A stretch of 64,000 nt of DNA from Sabellastarte sp. h YS-2021 (lineage: Eukaryota; Annelida; Polychaeta; Sabellida; Sabellidae). The number at the start of each line of letters is the position of its first letter. The stretch's first letter is position 1. Made by a program: the position numbers and the translations under genes. Shown here piece by piece: positions 11,885 to 23,405 of this stretch. The notes beneath the pieces were generated by a model. The model made no database searches. It saw nothing but the letters and a program-made list of their open reading frames with translations, and was not told the DNA's origin. The DNA lies in the NCBI GenBank assembly GCA_964017235.1, contig OZ024931.1, positions 137,270,033 to 137,334,032 of the forward strand, in the 5' to 3' direction.

Positions 11885-14551
11885 ACACTTATTCTCATAG
11901 ATTTGTCTTTAATTCTACAAATTTCACTGCTAAGTTGGAAAGTCAAGTCCACAAAGATATAGCCTTACAATGGTATCGAAAATGGGCTAGTTTCAAAAAT
12001 ACATCACCTAATATGACATATGCCCAAGCAGTCAAAAACAATAGGGCTAAAAATAGTCATATTAACAGGGATAGGAATGCCATGCTTGCATCTCCCCCCA
12101 AAAAACACAATTCGCGTGACCCTCCCAAACACCCTGTCCATGTGAACACTGCTACGGACAAATCTGCGTGTTGTGTAAAGAAAACAAAAGTCTTGCGTAA
12201 TGAAAAGAATGTACCTGTCGCATTGTCCAATAGATTTCAAATATTGGATACTTTACCCGACGACAACAATACCTGTACCAGTCAGAGTATCTCTCGCGAT
12301 TCAAGCGTGTATAGTACTGAATTAGAGGACGGGGATACAAGCAAGCGTTCTTTTCAGCACTCATGGGAGTGCAAACATCCCTCCAGTCTTGGTACTATCC
12401 AGCCCTTGTTGGCTGTGCAGGAAAATTCACATTGTCAGGGCAATAAAAACAAAACTGGGTCTTTCGTTGGGGAAAACATGCATACCAAGACTAAGTCTGA
12501 CAATTTGACAGCACCAAATTTGTCAGATTTACATGTGACTTCCTGTGAAACATCACAAGTTGTTACGGATTTTCCACACATATCACAAGACCTTGGCATT
12601 ATTTACCAGCCCCAGTTGGCTGAAACTGAACATTCTTTCTTGGGCAATAAAAACAAAACTGGGTATTTTGATGGGGACATTAGAAATGCCAATGACTTGC
12701 AAGATTTGAGTGTTATGTATGAGAACCATGGTGATGTTATTGATGTGATGGACACTGCAATTTTACATCAACTTTCAGACCAAAACTGTAGCCGTAATAG
12801 TACGAATGACTCAAGTCATGTTAAATACCTACCATATGATACTGTTGATACAAGTGAATCACAAACCTTTGGCTTTATACCAAAAGGTACCTTAAAGTTA
12901 TACGATGGTGACCCAGGAGTTTGTAACAGCATACCAGATATCATAAGTGCACATTTACTAGTTAAAGACAGTGGTTGTCCAAATTTTTTGGGCTGTAGGA
13001 TCCCTGTTGTGTCAAATCTCAAATGTGAAAACTGGTCTTTCTATTTAAAACAATATTGGGACAAACAGTTACCTGATTTGCTAAAATTTGGATTTCCTCT
13101 GGATTTTGACCATAATTGTGTTTTACATGCCACGGAGGATAATCATAAGTCTGCATTACTCAATGCTCATCATGTAGATAATTATATTGCAGAAGAATTA
13201 AGCCATCAGGCCATTTTGGGCCCCTTTGATACAAAGCCAATTAACTTACATACCTCTCCCCTCATGGTCAGGGATAAGCAGGATAGTCATAGTAAGAGGA
13301 CCATTATGGATCTCAGTTGGCCTGAGGGCCATTCAGTTAATTTTGGCGTGTCTAAAGACCTGTACCTGGGCACTGAATTCATATTAAAGTATCCTTCTAT
13401 TGATACCATCACTTCTTCCTTGAAAAAATTGGGTCCTGCTGCTATGATCTACAAAATAGACATCAGCAGAGCTTTTCGTCAGATCAAAGTAGATCCTGGG
13501 GACATTGACCTATTAGGTTTTAAAGTTAATAATCAGTATTTTCTCGATCTTTCGGTCGCTTTCGGCTATAGAAATGGGAGCAGATCTTCCAGAGATGTAC
13601 AGATGCAATAAGATACATTATGTCCCATTATGGTTTTCACAATCTCCACAATTATATTGATGATTTAATATATACTGGTCTCCCCTCAGAAATTCATGCT
13701 TCATATGTCTTTTTGAAACAGATATCTCCATGAAGAAATTAGTACCCCCTAGTACGATTGTAACATGCTTAGGCATTCAAATTGATACTGTTAAAAGAAC
13801 ACTCTCAATTCCAGAAGGTAAGCTACAAGAAATTACTAACTTGTGTAAAAATTGGGTTTCAAAAACTTACTGTAGCAAGAAAGATTTACAATCTTTATTA
13901 GGAAGTCTACTATACATCACCAAGTGTGTAGCTCCAGCCAGAGCATTTTTGAACCGAATGTTACTACTGCTACGTCAGAACACCCATGTATCAAAAATAT
14001 TATTAACACAAGATTTTTTTCAGGATCTGGCTTGGTTCAACACTTTTCTTCAGTTGTACAATGGGGTCACCTTTTATGATCAAGTTCCTTCCAACATTGA
14101 AGTGCATTTAGATGCATGTTTAACAGGATTGGGTGGCCACTTTGGAAACATAATCTATACTTTACCCATACCCCTGGGGTTCGAACAATATGATATCACA
14201 CAATTAGAGATGATCAATATTGTAGTTGCAGCAAAGATATGGGCTTCCCATTGGTCCAACAAGAAAATTTGAATATATTCTGATAACATGGCTGTCGTTC
14301 AAGTTCTTACTACAGGCAAAGCCAGAGATCAAATCCCTGCAACATGCGCTCGTAACATATGGCTAATAGCAGCCATTAATAATATTCAATTCCAGTTTTC
14401 ACATATCCCTGGTAAAAATAACAACCTGGCTGACCTGTTGTCCAGATGGCACATGGTTCACAATAGAATTGATAAGTTACATTCACTTATTTCCAATTAT
14501 GTCTGGATTCCCACCCACCTTACCTTAACACATCTTAATACCTCAATATAG
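11848..14551 (+). pseudogene. DIRS element 1 ORF2 (RT and RNase H)
   Basis: The frame entered by the -1 shift is open to 13611. A ~350-residue N-terminal linker contains two NKNKTG motifs; then come FGFIPKGTLKLY, FGFPLDFD, AILGPF, IMDLSWP, IYKIDISRAFRQIKVD (first RT Asp) and YIDDLIYTG. A frameshift near 13575 precedes the YIDD part, and another near 13725 removes a few residues before KLVPPSTIVTCLGI. RNase H follows: HLDACLTGLGG, QLEMINIVVAAKIW, then an in-frame TGA (14270-14272), SDNMAVVQVL and NLADLLSRW. Catalytic residues of both enzymes are still readable, but the copy cannot make a full protein. Confidence 0.85.
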
Positions 14552-14552
14552 C

Positions 14553-14577
14553 ACTGCTTTTCTTTCTGTATTTCAGA
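14553..14577 (+). promoter_or_regulatory. Candidate splice acceptor before the recombinase frame
   Basis: A pyrimidine-rich stretch (CTGCTTTTCTTTCTGTATTT) ends in CAG right after the ORF2 stop; the recombinase frame is open immediately downstream without an ATG. Element 3 has the same arrangement (TATATTTTTAG), in the same codon phase. No donor could be assigned. Confidence 0.4.
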
Positions 14578-15551
14578 TATACAAGGTCCGGCAGCCCAGC
14601 TGGCCACCTTGGCGTCTTCTCGTCTGCTCCAGGGCTTCAGGCCTGCAACTATTAGGCAGTATCAGAGAATGTGCACGACTTCATACTGTATCAGGTGGCG
14701 GCTGGGCTGCCGTCCTCTCAGGTAGATACTCAAATCTTATTGTCTTTCATGGAATTTCTATGTCAAAATGGCCACTCCAAACCCAATATTGCAAACTATA
14801 TGGCTGCAGTTAGAACCCTGTTCATCCTACATGGCTTTTCCACAGAATCATTTAGAGATCAAAGAATTCAGTTATATTTAAAAGCACTGAAAATTAATGC
14901 CCCTTTTCAACCTACCATTCGCTCTACTCTGGATATCCAAAAACTACAGTCTTTGCTTAAATATTGTGATTCAGTTCCATATTCCATGACTTTCAAACCA
15001 TTGTACCTTACATGTTTCTTTTCCTTCCTCAGACTTTCCAACATTCTCCCTCATTCTGTGGCCACTTTTGATTACACCAGACATCTTGCTAGGGGTGACT
15101 TCATCAAGTCTGGGGAGGGAGCAGTTTTATTGTTAAAATGGTCGAAAACCATTCAGGACAGGAAATCCACTGTTACCATACCCCTCCCATCCTTGGGCGC
15201 GTCCCCCTTATGTCCAATCAAAGCCCTTGACCTCATGATTCAAAATATTCCAGCTGATCCAAATCACCCATTGTTCCTCATAAAAACCCCAGAGGTTTGG
15301 TCCCACTTACAGACTCCATTGCGCGCAAGCATCTTAAAAAAGAATGTGCTGCATTACAAATATATCCATCACTGACATTCCATGACTTTAGAAGGGCTGG
15401 GGCTTCTTGGGCTTTCAGCCAGGGGGTCCCACTAGAACATATCATGAAACATGGGACTTGGAAATCGGATGCCATTTGGACATACTTGTCCTCCTCCACT
15501 TCCACTGTTTCCCCCGTGTCTGCAGCTTTTCAAGCAGCCCTACGTCACTAG
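14573..15551 (+). pseudogene. DIRS element 1 tyrosine recombinase
   Basis: The N-terminal core-binding part reads SSRLLQGFRPATIRQYQRM, shifts frame near 14670, then continues LLSFMEFLCQNG. The catalytic domain has the first Arg in FFSFLRLSNILPHS, the Lys in LLKWSKTIQDR and, after a frameshift near 15295, HDFRRAGASWAF (H-x-x-R), KHGTW and the nucleophile region IWTYL. This is the R-K-HxxR-H/W-Y set of tyrosine recombinases, which in DIRS-order elements replaces a DDE integrase and inserts a circular DNA. Two frameshifts make it non-functional. The stop at 15549-15551 lies 15 bp before the first 3' direct repeat. Confidence 0.85.
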
Positions 15552-15565
15552 TTCTACTTGGCCTT

Positions 15566-16001
15566 TGGGTGTCTCTCTCTCTCTACTTAAGTTATCTGAA
15601 AATTTTCTAATAATGTTAAAAAACCTTCTTTCCTTAATATCTCACCATTAAATGCTGGTTTACAGTTGTGTAGCATCACATTTCTCCACCTATCTACTTT
15701 CCGGAACTTCACTACTTTCATATCTGAAGTCAATGATTCTGGTGTCACTTGGGGTTTGAACCACCTCTCTCTACCTATATCATCATAGGCGTATGCCATT
15801 TAGTGTCAGTTTGACCTTTAACCTTGAGCAAGGTCAGCCTAAATTGCTTGACCTCAGTCTCGTCACTCTGACTTAACCTTTTGACCTTTGGTCGGAGGTG
15901 GTTCAATCCCCTCGTATTCAGCAATATATGTGGTCAGTTAACAATTTTCATAGACATGGATAAAATATAAACATGTGCATTTAGAGAATAAATTAGAAAT
16001 A
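15566..16001 (+). repeat. 3' direct repeat, copy 1 (element 1)
   Basis: About 435 bp starting TGGGTGTCTCTCTC and ending near AAATTAGAAATA. It matches 16265-16699 with about six differences by eye. It starts just after the recombinase stop, where B1 starts in element 3, so it is probably the B1 repeat. Confidence 0.85.
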
Positions 16002-16264
16002 GATACTTAGATGATTTTACATGTCTTTTACTGAATTGTTGCCCTATACGTTACTGTGATCTATGAGTTTTTATTGTTATTAAGGGGCCGTACTGCTCGG
16101 TCATCCAGGTGTATATATCTTTTAGCTAGACAGATTGCAAGGGGCAGCAGTTCACTGTCCACATCACTGGTTTCATTTCGACTTCTTTACACCTTTTCCT
16201 TTGCATCTTGGATTTTCCTGGCTGTAAGACCTGTATAGGGTGTACATACATAACTTTACCCATC
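16002..16264 (+). other. Spacer between 3' direct repeats of element 1
   Basis: By analogy with element 3 this should hold A2, a copy of the 5' end (10435-10690). I see at most a weak match (TACGTTACTGTGATCT against TACGTCCCGGCATCT), so A2 is either diverged or absent. Confidence 0.5.
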
Positions 16265-16699
16265 TGGGTGTCTCTCTCTCTACTTAAATTATCTGAAAAT
16301 TTTCTAATAATGTTAAAAAACCTTCTTTCCTTAATATCTTACCATTAAATGCTGGTTTACAGTTGTGTAGCATCACATTTCTCCACCTATCTACTTTCCG
16401 GAACTTCACTACTTTCATATCTGAAGTCAATGATTCTGGTGTCACTTGGGGTTTGAACCAGCTCTCTCTACCTATATCATCATAGGCGTATGCCATTTAG
16501 TGTCAGTTTGACCTTTAACCTTGAGCAAGGTCAGCCTAAATTGCTTGACCTCAGTCTCGTCACTCTGACTTAACCTTTTGTCCTTTGGTCGGAGGTGGTT
16601 CAATCCCCTCGTATTCAGCAATATATGTGGTCAGTTAACAATTTTCATAGACATGGATAAAATATAAACATGTGCATTTAAAGAATAAATTAGAAATAT
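16265..16699 (+). repeat. 3' direct repeat, copy 2 (element 1)
   Basis: Second copy of the ~435-bp repeat, probably B2. Similarity stops near 16699, while the element appears to end at 16753 with TGTCTTGGGG and CTGAC. Confidence 0.85.
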
Positions 16700-16753
16700 A
16701 TATTTAAAACCCAATCTGGTGTTTTTACTGTCTTGGGGCTCTGGGGGGCTGAC

Positions 16754-19700
16754 AGAGAAAAGTTAAACTATGCAGTGTGTGTCTATAATCCAGACTCGAT
16801 AATGCAAATACATGATTCCTCGATTAATTTTGCTATTTCTGATAGTCAATTCCTTAAACATTACTGCTACAAATAAGAGGTGAAACTATAAAATTTGCTT
16901 CAGCCTTAAAAATTAACCTGAAAAGAGAAATTGATTTAAAGAAAGAAATAGAATCATTAGAAATAACAATGGCAGTATGGACTACTCAGAACTTGATATA
17001 ACAAAGAAAGAACTTGAATTTTTATGAAAGGAAAAATTAAAAGGAAAGTATGATAATATCAGAACCCAATGGCTAAGTGAAGGAAAGCCTTCAAAGTACT
17101 TCTGTTCTCTTGAAAAGCACTATTTACACTGAAAAACTGGTAAAAGGTAGTAACTGAAGATGGAAAAATATTAACCGACCAAACAAAGATCCTGGATAAA
17201 TTAAACTGATTTTATAAAACCTTGTTCTGTAGTAGAGATGCTAAAATTTCTGATTACTGTACAAAGGAATTGGACACATTGACTGGTCTTACCAAGATGA
17301 CTGATAATGAATCAAGCCTTCTAAAGGGTTATCTTATAATTAAAGAAATAACTAAGGCATTAAAATCTATGAAGAATCAGAAGTCTTCTGGGGTGGATGT
17401 GTTTCGAGCGGAATTCTTTAAAGTTTTTGTGGGTAAACTGAAATATTTCATCTTGCGATCATTGAACAGTGGGTATTCATCTGGACAAATATCAATCTCA
17501 TTGAGGCAATGTGTAATTTCTTGTCTCCCTAAAGGTAACAAGCCAAGGCAATTTTTAAAAAAAAACTGGAGACCAATATCCCTACTATCAGTCATATATA
17601 AGATTGCATCTTCTGCTCTTGCGTCAAGATTACAAATGGTTCTAGAAAAAAATCATTTCAAACACACAATCAGGATTTATGCGTGATCTCTTTATTGGTG
17701 AAAATACAAGATTAATTTATGACATAATACACTATACAAAGGAAGAAAACATCCCTGGCCTTTTAATGCTACTCGACTTCCAGAAAGCTTTCAATTCTGT
17801 TTCTTAAAAGTTTCTACATTCTGCCTTCAACCTGTTTGGATTTTAAAAAGGCTTTTGTCAATGGGTTAAGGTTCCTCAATGTGGTGTGCTTTTGGATTTC
17901 TTTGATATTGAATGTGGATGCAGACATGGTGTTCCAATATCACCTTATTTATTTATCATCTGTGCCCAAGTTATGTTTCTATTAATAATAATTAAATAAA
18001 ATGAAAGGCATATATGTAAATGGCATAGAACATAAGATTACACAGTTTGCCAACAATACAACCTTAATCCTAGATGGAAACAAAGATTTCCTAATAGCTG
18101 CCTTAAATATCCTTGAGGTCTTTAGCTCTATGTCTGGACTTTAGATAAATATTGAAAAAACCAAGCTGATTTGGATTTGAAAACACACACTCTAGTGACA
18201 AAATTGATATTGGGAAGAATTTGGACTGGGGAGCCACCACTTTCACTCTCTTTGGTCTTAATTTTTCAGTAGATCTCAGTTCTATTGTAGAGTTAAATTA
18301 TACACCAGTGATTCAAAGCCTGTAATGACTTTTTCATGTTTGGAGCAAAAAACACCTTACACCACTTGGAAAAATAGCAGTCATAAAAACATTAGCCTTG
18401 TCAAAGCTCAATCACCTATTTCTGTCAATACCATCACCAGGAGGAGATATTTTCAAAAAATAGAAACATAATCTTAAATTCATTTGGAATGGTAAGCCAG
18501 ACAAAGTGAAAAGGATAATTTTCACAAAACAATACTGTGATGGTGGCTTAAATATGATAAAATGAAATTACTTTGACTGTGCACTTGAAATAACTTGGAT
18601 ACACAGAATCTATTCCAGCTGCAATACACCATGATTAAAGGTTGCAGAACATTACCTTGGATCTATAAAAAGCTATTTTTCATATTTATCTACACAAACA
18701 TAATAACAATTTCTGGGCTCAAATGCTGAATTATTGGAGTCGCCATTGCCAGTATTCCAATCATTAACACAAATGATGCTTTAAGTGATTCCCTCTGGAA
18801 TAATTCCAAGGTGTCTAGGCTTCAACTTTTTCTACCAAATTGGTTCAACAAAGGCATCATATCAATTGGTGACTTAACTCATGAAAATGGTGACTTTCTG
18901 TCTCAAAATATCATGAAAAAGACATATAATATCAAAACCAATTTTTAAGAATATCACCGAGTTACTACTTGTGTAAATATATACATGGCAAAACTAAAGG
19001 AGAAATGTACAAGGCACCAAAAACCCTTCCTTCCTAGTCAAATAAAAGTTTTACAAAAGTTAAAGAAAGGAAGTAAAGATTTCTATAGGATCCTGAATAA
19101 AGATGATCCAGGGAATCTTTTTTCGAATTACTCTTTTTGGGAAGAAGCTTAGCATATAAATATATCAAAGGACAAATGGAATCTAATATTCAGGATCTGT
19201 TTCAAAACTATAAAGAATAATGACATCATGTGGATGCAATATAGAGTGCTATACAGAATTCTTTAAAGAAAATGGTTATCTATTCAAAATTAAGCGACAT
19301 ATTGATGGTATCTGTAACTTTTGTAAACAGAAAAATGAAGCCATAATACATATTTTAGTCGAATGTGTTTGTGTAAGATGATTCTGATCTGAAGTAAGTA
19401 CATTAATAACATAAAAAATTGGGTTAAACTTGCCATGTAGCATAATTTTAGGCGATCTTTCAAATAATGTATCAAATTTTCCAGTTAATGTAATCTATCT
19501 AACCACAAAGTTTTTATTTTCCAAATCTCAAATTCAGCTGGCATTTTGTCTGTTGGGAATTTCTGCAAATATTTAAATAAACTACATATCTTGAGCAGGA
19601 ATATGTTGCTAAATTGGAATTCAAACATTGCAAATTTAGAAATACTTGGAGTAACTTTATTGCATTGTTCTCTTATTAAAGTTAATGTAACCTTTTAAAA

Positions 19701-19830
19701 TTGTAATATTTTAAGTGATACCCACTGTGATACTGAACTATGTTTATTGAAGTTTCTTGCTTTTTGTAAAATTGTATACTGTGATTGTGATGTCTTTTTG
19801 TATTGGTAATAAAAAAATAGATTTAAACAC
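16754..19830 (+). pseudogene. L1/Tx1-type LINE, reverse transcriptase part (3' half)
   Basis: Continues the LINE interrupted at 10434. Readable pieces: EKLNYAVCVYNPDS, LLLQIRGETIKFASALK, then the RT segment at 17222-17686 with ALKSMKNQKSSGVD, RAEFFK and NWRPISLLSVIYKI. After that come LLMLLDFQKAFNSV (normally D-F-E-K-A-F-D), CRHGVPISPYLFIICAQ, FANNTTLILD (normally FADD) and INIEKTKLIW. Frames change often and stops are frequent, and both Asp of the YxDD-type motif are Asn, so it is inactive. The 3' end lies near the A-rich GGTAATAAAAAAATAG at 19805-19820. The order and the PISPYLFI motif suit the L1/Tx1 clade. Confidence 0.85.
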
Positions 19831-21423
19831 ATCCAATGCTATCACAGGATCTCGACATCAAACATATGTCACATATTCCTTGATTAAATTGACAATATGA
19901 GTTACTTGTTAAATGAGGGAAAATTATCCAAAATATATTGTAAAGTTAATTTGCTTTCCAAATAATTTTTTTATTTTACTTTTGGAACACATTGAAATCC
20001 TCACATCAAAAATCTCTCAATATTTGAACAGAAATCCCAAGATGCAGAATTAAAAATCCCCAAGATAAAATATTCATAAAATAAAAGAATAAAATAAGAA
20101 TAACATACAATACACTTTATCTGGGGGGTGTTTGAGTTGGTTTCACAGCATATATTAACTAAAATGATGAGCAAAACCATTTATTAAAGAAACAAACTAT
20201 TTTAAATTTTACTAAATTTCTACATAGGCAACAAGACAAATGAAAACTACATTTCTGATTAGAAGAACAGGAAATTGAAGTCACATTAAATGTCTACATG
20301 TGTATACTGGTATAGGTCTACATGGTATAGTTTTTGTACTGGTGAATTTTAATGCCACATCTTGAGTTTCTATGGGTTTGAAAATATTCAGAGATTTTTG
20401 ATCTGGGGATTTTCAATCTATAGATTTTCATACACAGTCCTTACTTATAGTCAAGCAATTTTAAATTTGTCAATTGGTCAATGTAAGACAATTTTTTTAA
20501 CAAGTTCATCAACAAACAGCAAATCATATAGTGAAGTCAATACTGTGTTCACTGACTACACACAACAGATGACACATGCGCAAGAGATAAAATGGCTACT
20601 GTTTGTGTTGAAGCAGAAAGCCCACAAGCAACATAAAAAGTGAAATGTTTATCTAAGTACACAACTCTCAGCTGTGTGGTTATAATTACCGGGCTGTGTG
20701 CATGTTATTTAAATATATGAAACAAAGTTGTATGTTAGGTGCTACTAGTGGAATGATATTATAGGCAGCAATTGTGCTTGGGACTGTATTGTCCTTTTGT
20801 ACTTATTTACTAATTCATTGCTTTAACTGTAATGATTGCAATACTGATTTGAGATAACCAGTTATGACCAATGTTGGCTGGCTGACCATTACTGGTAGTA
20901 GAATTCATACACGTATTGTTGGCAAGTGTGGCTTAGTTTCTTAAAGTTACTGTAAATATATTGCATTACATGCATTTGAGTTATGATATGCAGTGGTCAT
21001 AAAATAGTAGTTAATCATGATCATTATAATCTGCTTAAGTAATACATCTCTGTTTGCTTGATGATGGTCACTGCAATATTAATCTTATATTGATATGGTG
21101 GACTACGTGTTTTCACTGGTAGTTATGTGTTACTAACAAAATGTGGCTCCTTACATATATTTTATGGTAACTACTTTATTCTGTGGTTAAAGTTGTGACA
21201 AGGTGCTCAAGGTAATAGTACCCTTATGTTAAGCTATTGCTTGGTTAACACGATACAACATCATATTATGATAAGAATGTATTGTTTGCTCCACCATTAA
21301 TGTAAAACTTTTGGATCATATCTAAGGTTTATGTATTTTAGTAAGTTTATGCTTCTGTACTGTTAAAAGTTATACAGATGGACGTATTGGCGGCTTATAA
21401 TAATTAGTACTAATAATAGTACA
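19831..21423. other. Gene-free stretch
   Basis: AT-rich DNA with chance frames only (for example 20362-20643, no domain). No repeat or transposon end recognised before the foldback element at 21424. Confidence 0.5.
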
Positions 21424-21527
21424 ATAATGTGATTTTGTAGGGAACTATAAGTTTTTACAGGCACACCATGAATCATAACAGCCCGAGTGCCTGTAAGAAT
21501 CTATAATGCCCATGCAAAATCATATTA
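21424..21527. mobile_element. Foldback MITE, short copy
   Basis: The left arm AATGTGATTTTGTAGGGAAC...TTTTTACAGGCA and the right arm TGCCTGTAAGAAT...GCAAAATCATATT are inverted repeats of nearly 40 bp with a small centre. It is the same family as 21980-22116. Confidence 0.75.
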
Positions 21528-21605
21528 ACTGTCCTGCTGGGATTCAAACCCCACCTCACGATTAAAACATTGAGCACTTTACACTTACAGCCACAGAGAT
21601 TTACA
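21528..21605 (-). mobile_element. Possible tRNA-derived SINE head
   Basis: Read on the minus strand, TGTGGCTGTAAGTG (A-box-like) is followed about 35 nt later by GGGGTTTGAATCCCAGC (B-box-like, with a T-arm-like stem). No body or tail could be delimited. Confidence 0.35.
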
Positions 21606-21979
21606 AACTCTGAACCTGTAAAATGTTATTTATTATTTCATCAGTAATAAACTCATTCAAGACATTCATTTTTCTAACTTTTCATTTCTTAACTTTAACT
21701 CATACCACTTGTACTCATATCATTGTAACAATTCATTTAAGCTGTTTATTCTCCTTTTTATTTGATCAAAATCTATCAAATATATGATATGGCATTTTGA
21801 AAATTTCAAGTGGGAGCAAACCATTTGTAAACAAACTTACAAGAAACATTAAAACATGCATTAATATTATTATTTCCAAAATAACGGGCGGATAATGAAA
21901 GAACCTGTGCAAATATGGTGTTTTATGGACCTTTAAAAACATGAATGATCAAGGGAATCCTGCCTATCTAATAATAATA

Positions 21980-22116
21980 GAACAATAATGTGGGTTTGTA
22001 GGGCATTATAGGTTTTTAGAGGCATGTCATGGATTACTGTCGTTAGGCCCATGGGCAGTAACGATTCATGAAGTGCCTGCAAAACCTATAATGCCTGTGC
22101 CAAATCACATTATTAC
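21980..22116. mobile_element. Foldback MITE, full copy
   Basis: The left arm TAATGTGGGTTTGTAGGGCA, TTATAGGTTTTTAGAGGCA pairs with the right arm TGCCTGCAAAACCTATAATG, CCTGTGCCAAATCACATTA. The centre holds TTAGGCCCATGGGCAGTAA. Almost the whole element is a hairpin. It is non-coding and must depend on a transposase supplied elsewhere; the superfamily is not determined. Confidence 0.8.
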
Positions 22117-22679
22117 TATTATTATAAGATCTGCCTTTGTCATTATTATTAATCTAAAATCTCGTAAATGATATTACTAACAACAAGCAACCTAATTAAT
22201 GGCCCGCCACTCAGTGAAGCGTGAATTATGCTGTTTTAGCATACATATAACAAGTGTATTGCTCAGCTTACTGAATGTAAGGTTTGCTACTTGTTATCAT
22301 GTAATTTTCACTTAATGTTATGCGTGAATGTTACTTGCAATAATCTAAACATGATGCAAAAGCTAAAAATGCAAAATCAAAAGTATTGTGTTTGACTCAA
22401 ATGTTTCGAACACCTCCCCTTGAAAAATAATGTAATGGGGTTCAACCCAAAGTACAAAATTATTTCTTCAGAGTGGTGTTAAATTTACAGGAAATGCACT
22501 ATATTTTTACCAAAAAAATTGTTTTCCTTGGGGGCATGCCCCGACACCCCTAGTTATGGTATGTTTGATGTGAACCCCCACCTTACTCTGATGTGAACCC
22601 CATCTTACTTAAAGGCTGGATCCACCCCCGGTTTTACACGATTCCCTGAGCTGTTGAATGTGGAAGGCCTTCAATGATT
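22117..22679. other. Gene-free stretch
   Basis: Contains a C-rich patch near 22530-22640 with repeated GTGAACCCC strings (22570-22605). Nothing coding recognised. Confidence 0.5.
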
Positions 22680-22849
22680 ACATGTTCATATCAGTTAGTA
22701 GTATAGATGTTAAAACGCTGGATAAAATATTACAAACCAAAGAACTGACTGATGCTGATTTCTGTTCCTTCCACACCAAGACCCACGCTTTGCTATCAAG
22801 AATCCAGGCACAACAGTGAAATAAGATCTTCTGTGTGTTTGTGCAGAAG

Positions 22850-23345
22850 CCACAGTAGCCCTTGCTCACCGAAATGATTTGGTAACGTCCATCCTCCAGG
22901 ACGAGCAACCCAATACAGTGGCATCCTTTGTAATTGAAGTATTCGCTCCCTGCATGGGATGGTTTCTTGGTAGTTACATGCTTTCCATCAATGGCGGTAA
23001 CATTGTATGGGATGTTCCACTTGATCCTGAAGACCTGGGACTGATTTCACAAAGGGACTTAAGTCCAGATTTAGACTTAAATTTAAGACTTGGGTCAAAA
23101 GAATGTTAAGTCTGTGGTCTTAGACTTATCGGATTTTACAAAGCAGCTAAGTCCATGAATATTGTTAAGTAAGTGGACTTAACTTTAAGTCTGGGAGGTA
23201 GTGGGCTTAAATTTTGTAAAAAGGATTTAAATATGGCCGCCATAAACTTTTCTCCACTTCAAAATTTGAAATGGCTGTAAAGTATAGTTAGACAGAACAC
23301 CTCACTAAAGTGGTCTTTGGGAAGTTTATATGTGGCAACAAGGTT
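22850..23345 (-). pseudogene. PIF/Harbinger transposase fragment (HARBI1-like)
   Basis: On the minus strand 23030 to about 22870 reads WNIPYNVTAIDGKHVTTKKP then HAGSEYFNYKGCHCIGLLV and LEDGRYQII, the first catalytic Asp region (AIDGKH) and the following YNYKG segment of HARBI1-type DDE nucleases. The sequence then diverges, so the second and third acidic residues are missing. Further upstream on the same strand (23260-23345) ENLVATYKLPKDHFSEVF could be the N-terminal part. The two are separated by a MITE-like insert at 23037-23232. Family knowledge: these transposases need a Myb/SANT-type partner. Confidence 0.7.
23037..23232. mobile_element. MITE-like insert in Harbinger gene
   Basis: Starts CTGGGACTGATTTCACAAAG, GGACTTAAGTCC, close to the left end of the MITE at 52865 (GGGCCCAGATTCACAAAAGG, TCTTAAGTC). 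It is rich in CTTAAGT-type strings and ends in TTAAATTTTGTAAAAAGG, an imperfect inverted match to the start. Confidence 0.55.
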
Positions 23346-23405
23346 TTCCTTTTCAAAACAGCCCTTATCCTTAGATAAAAATACATCAAATGACGGATAT
23401 ACCTT

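Larger units (their letters stand above)
10435..16753 (+). mobile_element. DIRS-order (Ngaro-like) retrotransposon, element 1
   Basis: About 6.3 kb inserted in the LINE. The 5' end GTACGTCCCGGCATCTGGG aligns base for base in spacing with the 5' end of element 3 (GTGTTAGATGGCATTTGGG), and the 3' end ACTGTCTTGGGG...CTGAC (16727-16753) resembles the end of element 3. Order: leader, ORF1 gag-like (10697-11857), frameshift site, ORF2 RT and RNase H (to 14551), tyrosine recombinase (to 15551), then a pair of ~435-bp direct repeats. All three genes carry frameshifts or stops. No target duplication is visible at 10434/16754, as expected for recombinase-mediated insertion. Confidence 0.85.

Noticed and set aside
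15587-15799. 70-codon minus-strand frame present in both 3' repeats of element 1 (also 16284-16496)
   Set aside because: The copies differ mostly by amino-acid-changing substitutions and the frame is explained by the duplicated repeat; no domain recognised.
22879-23109. 76-codon plus-strand frame
   Set aside because: It is antisense to the HARBI1-like fragment, which carries the recognisable AIDGKH and YNYKG motifs.
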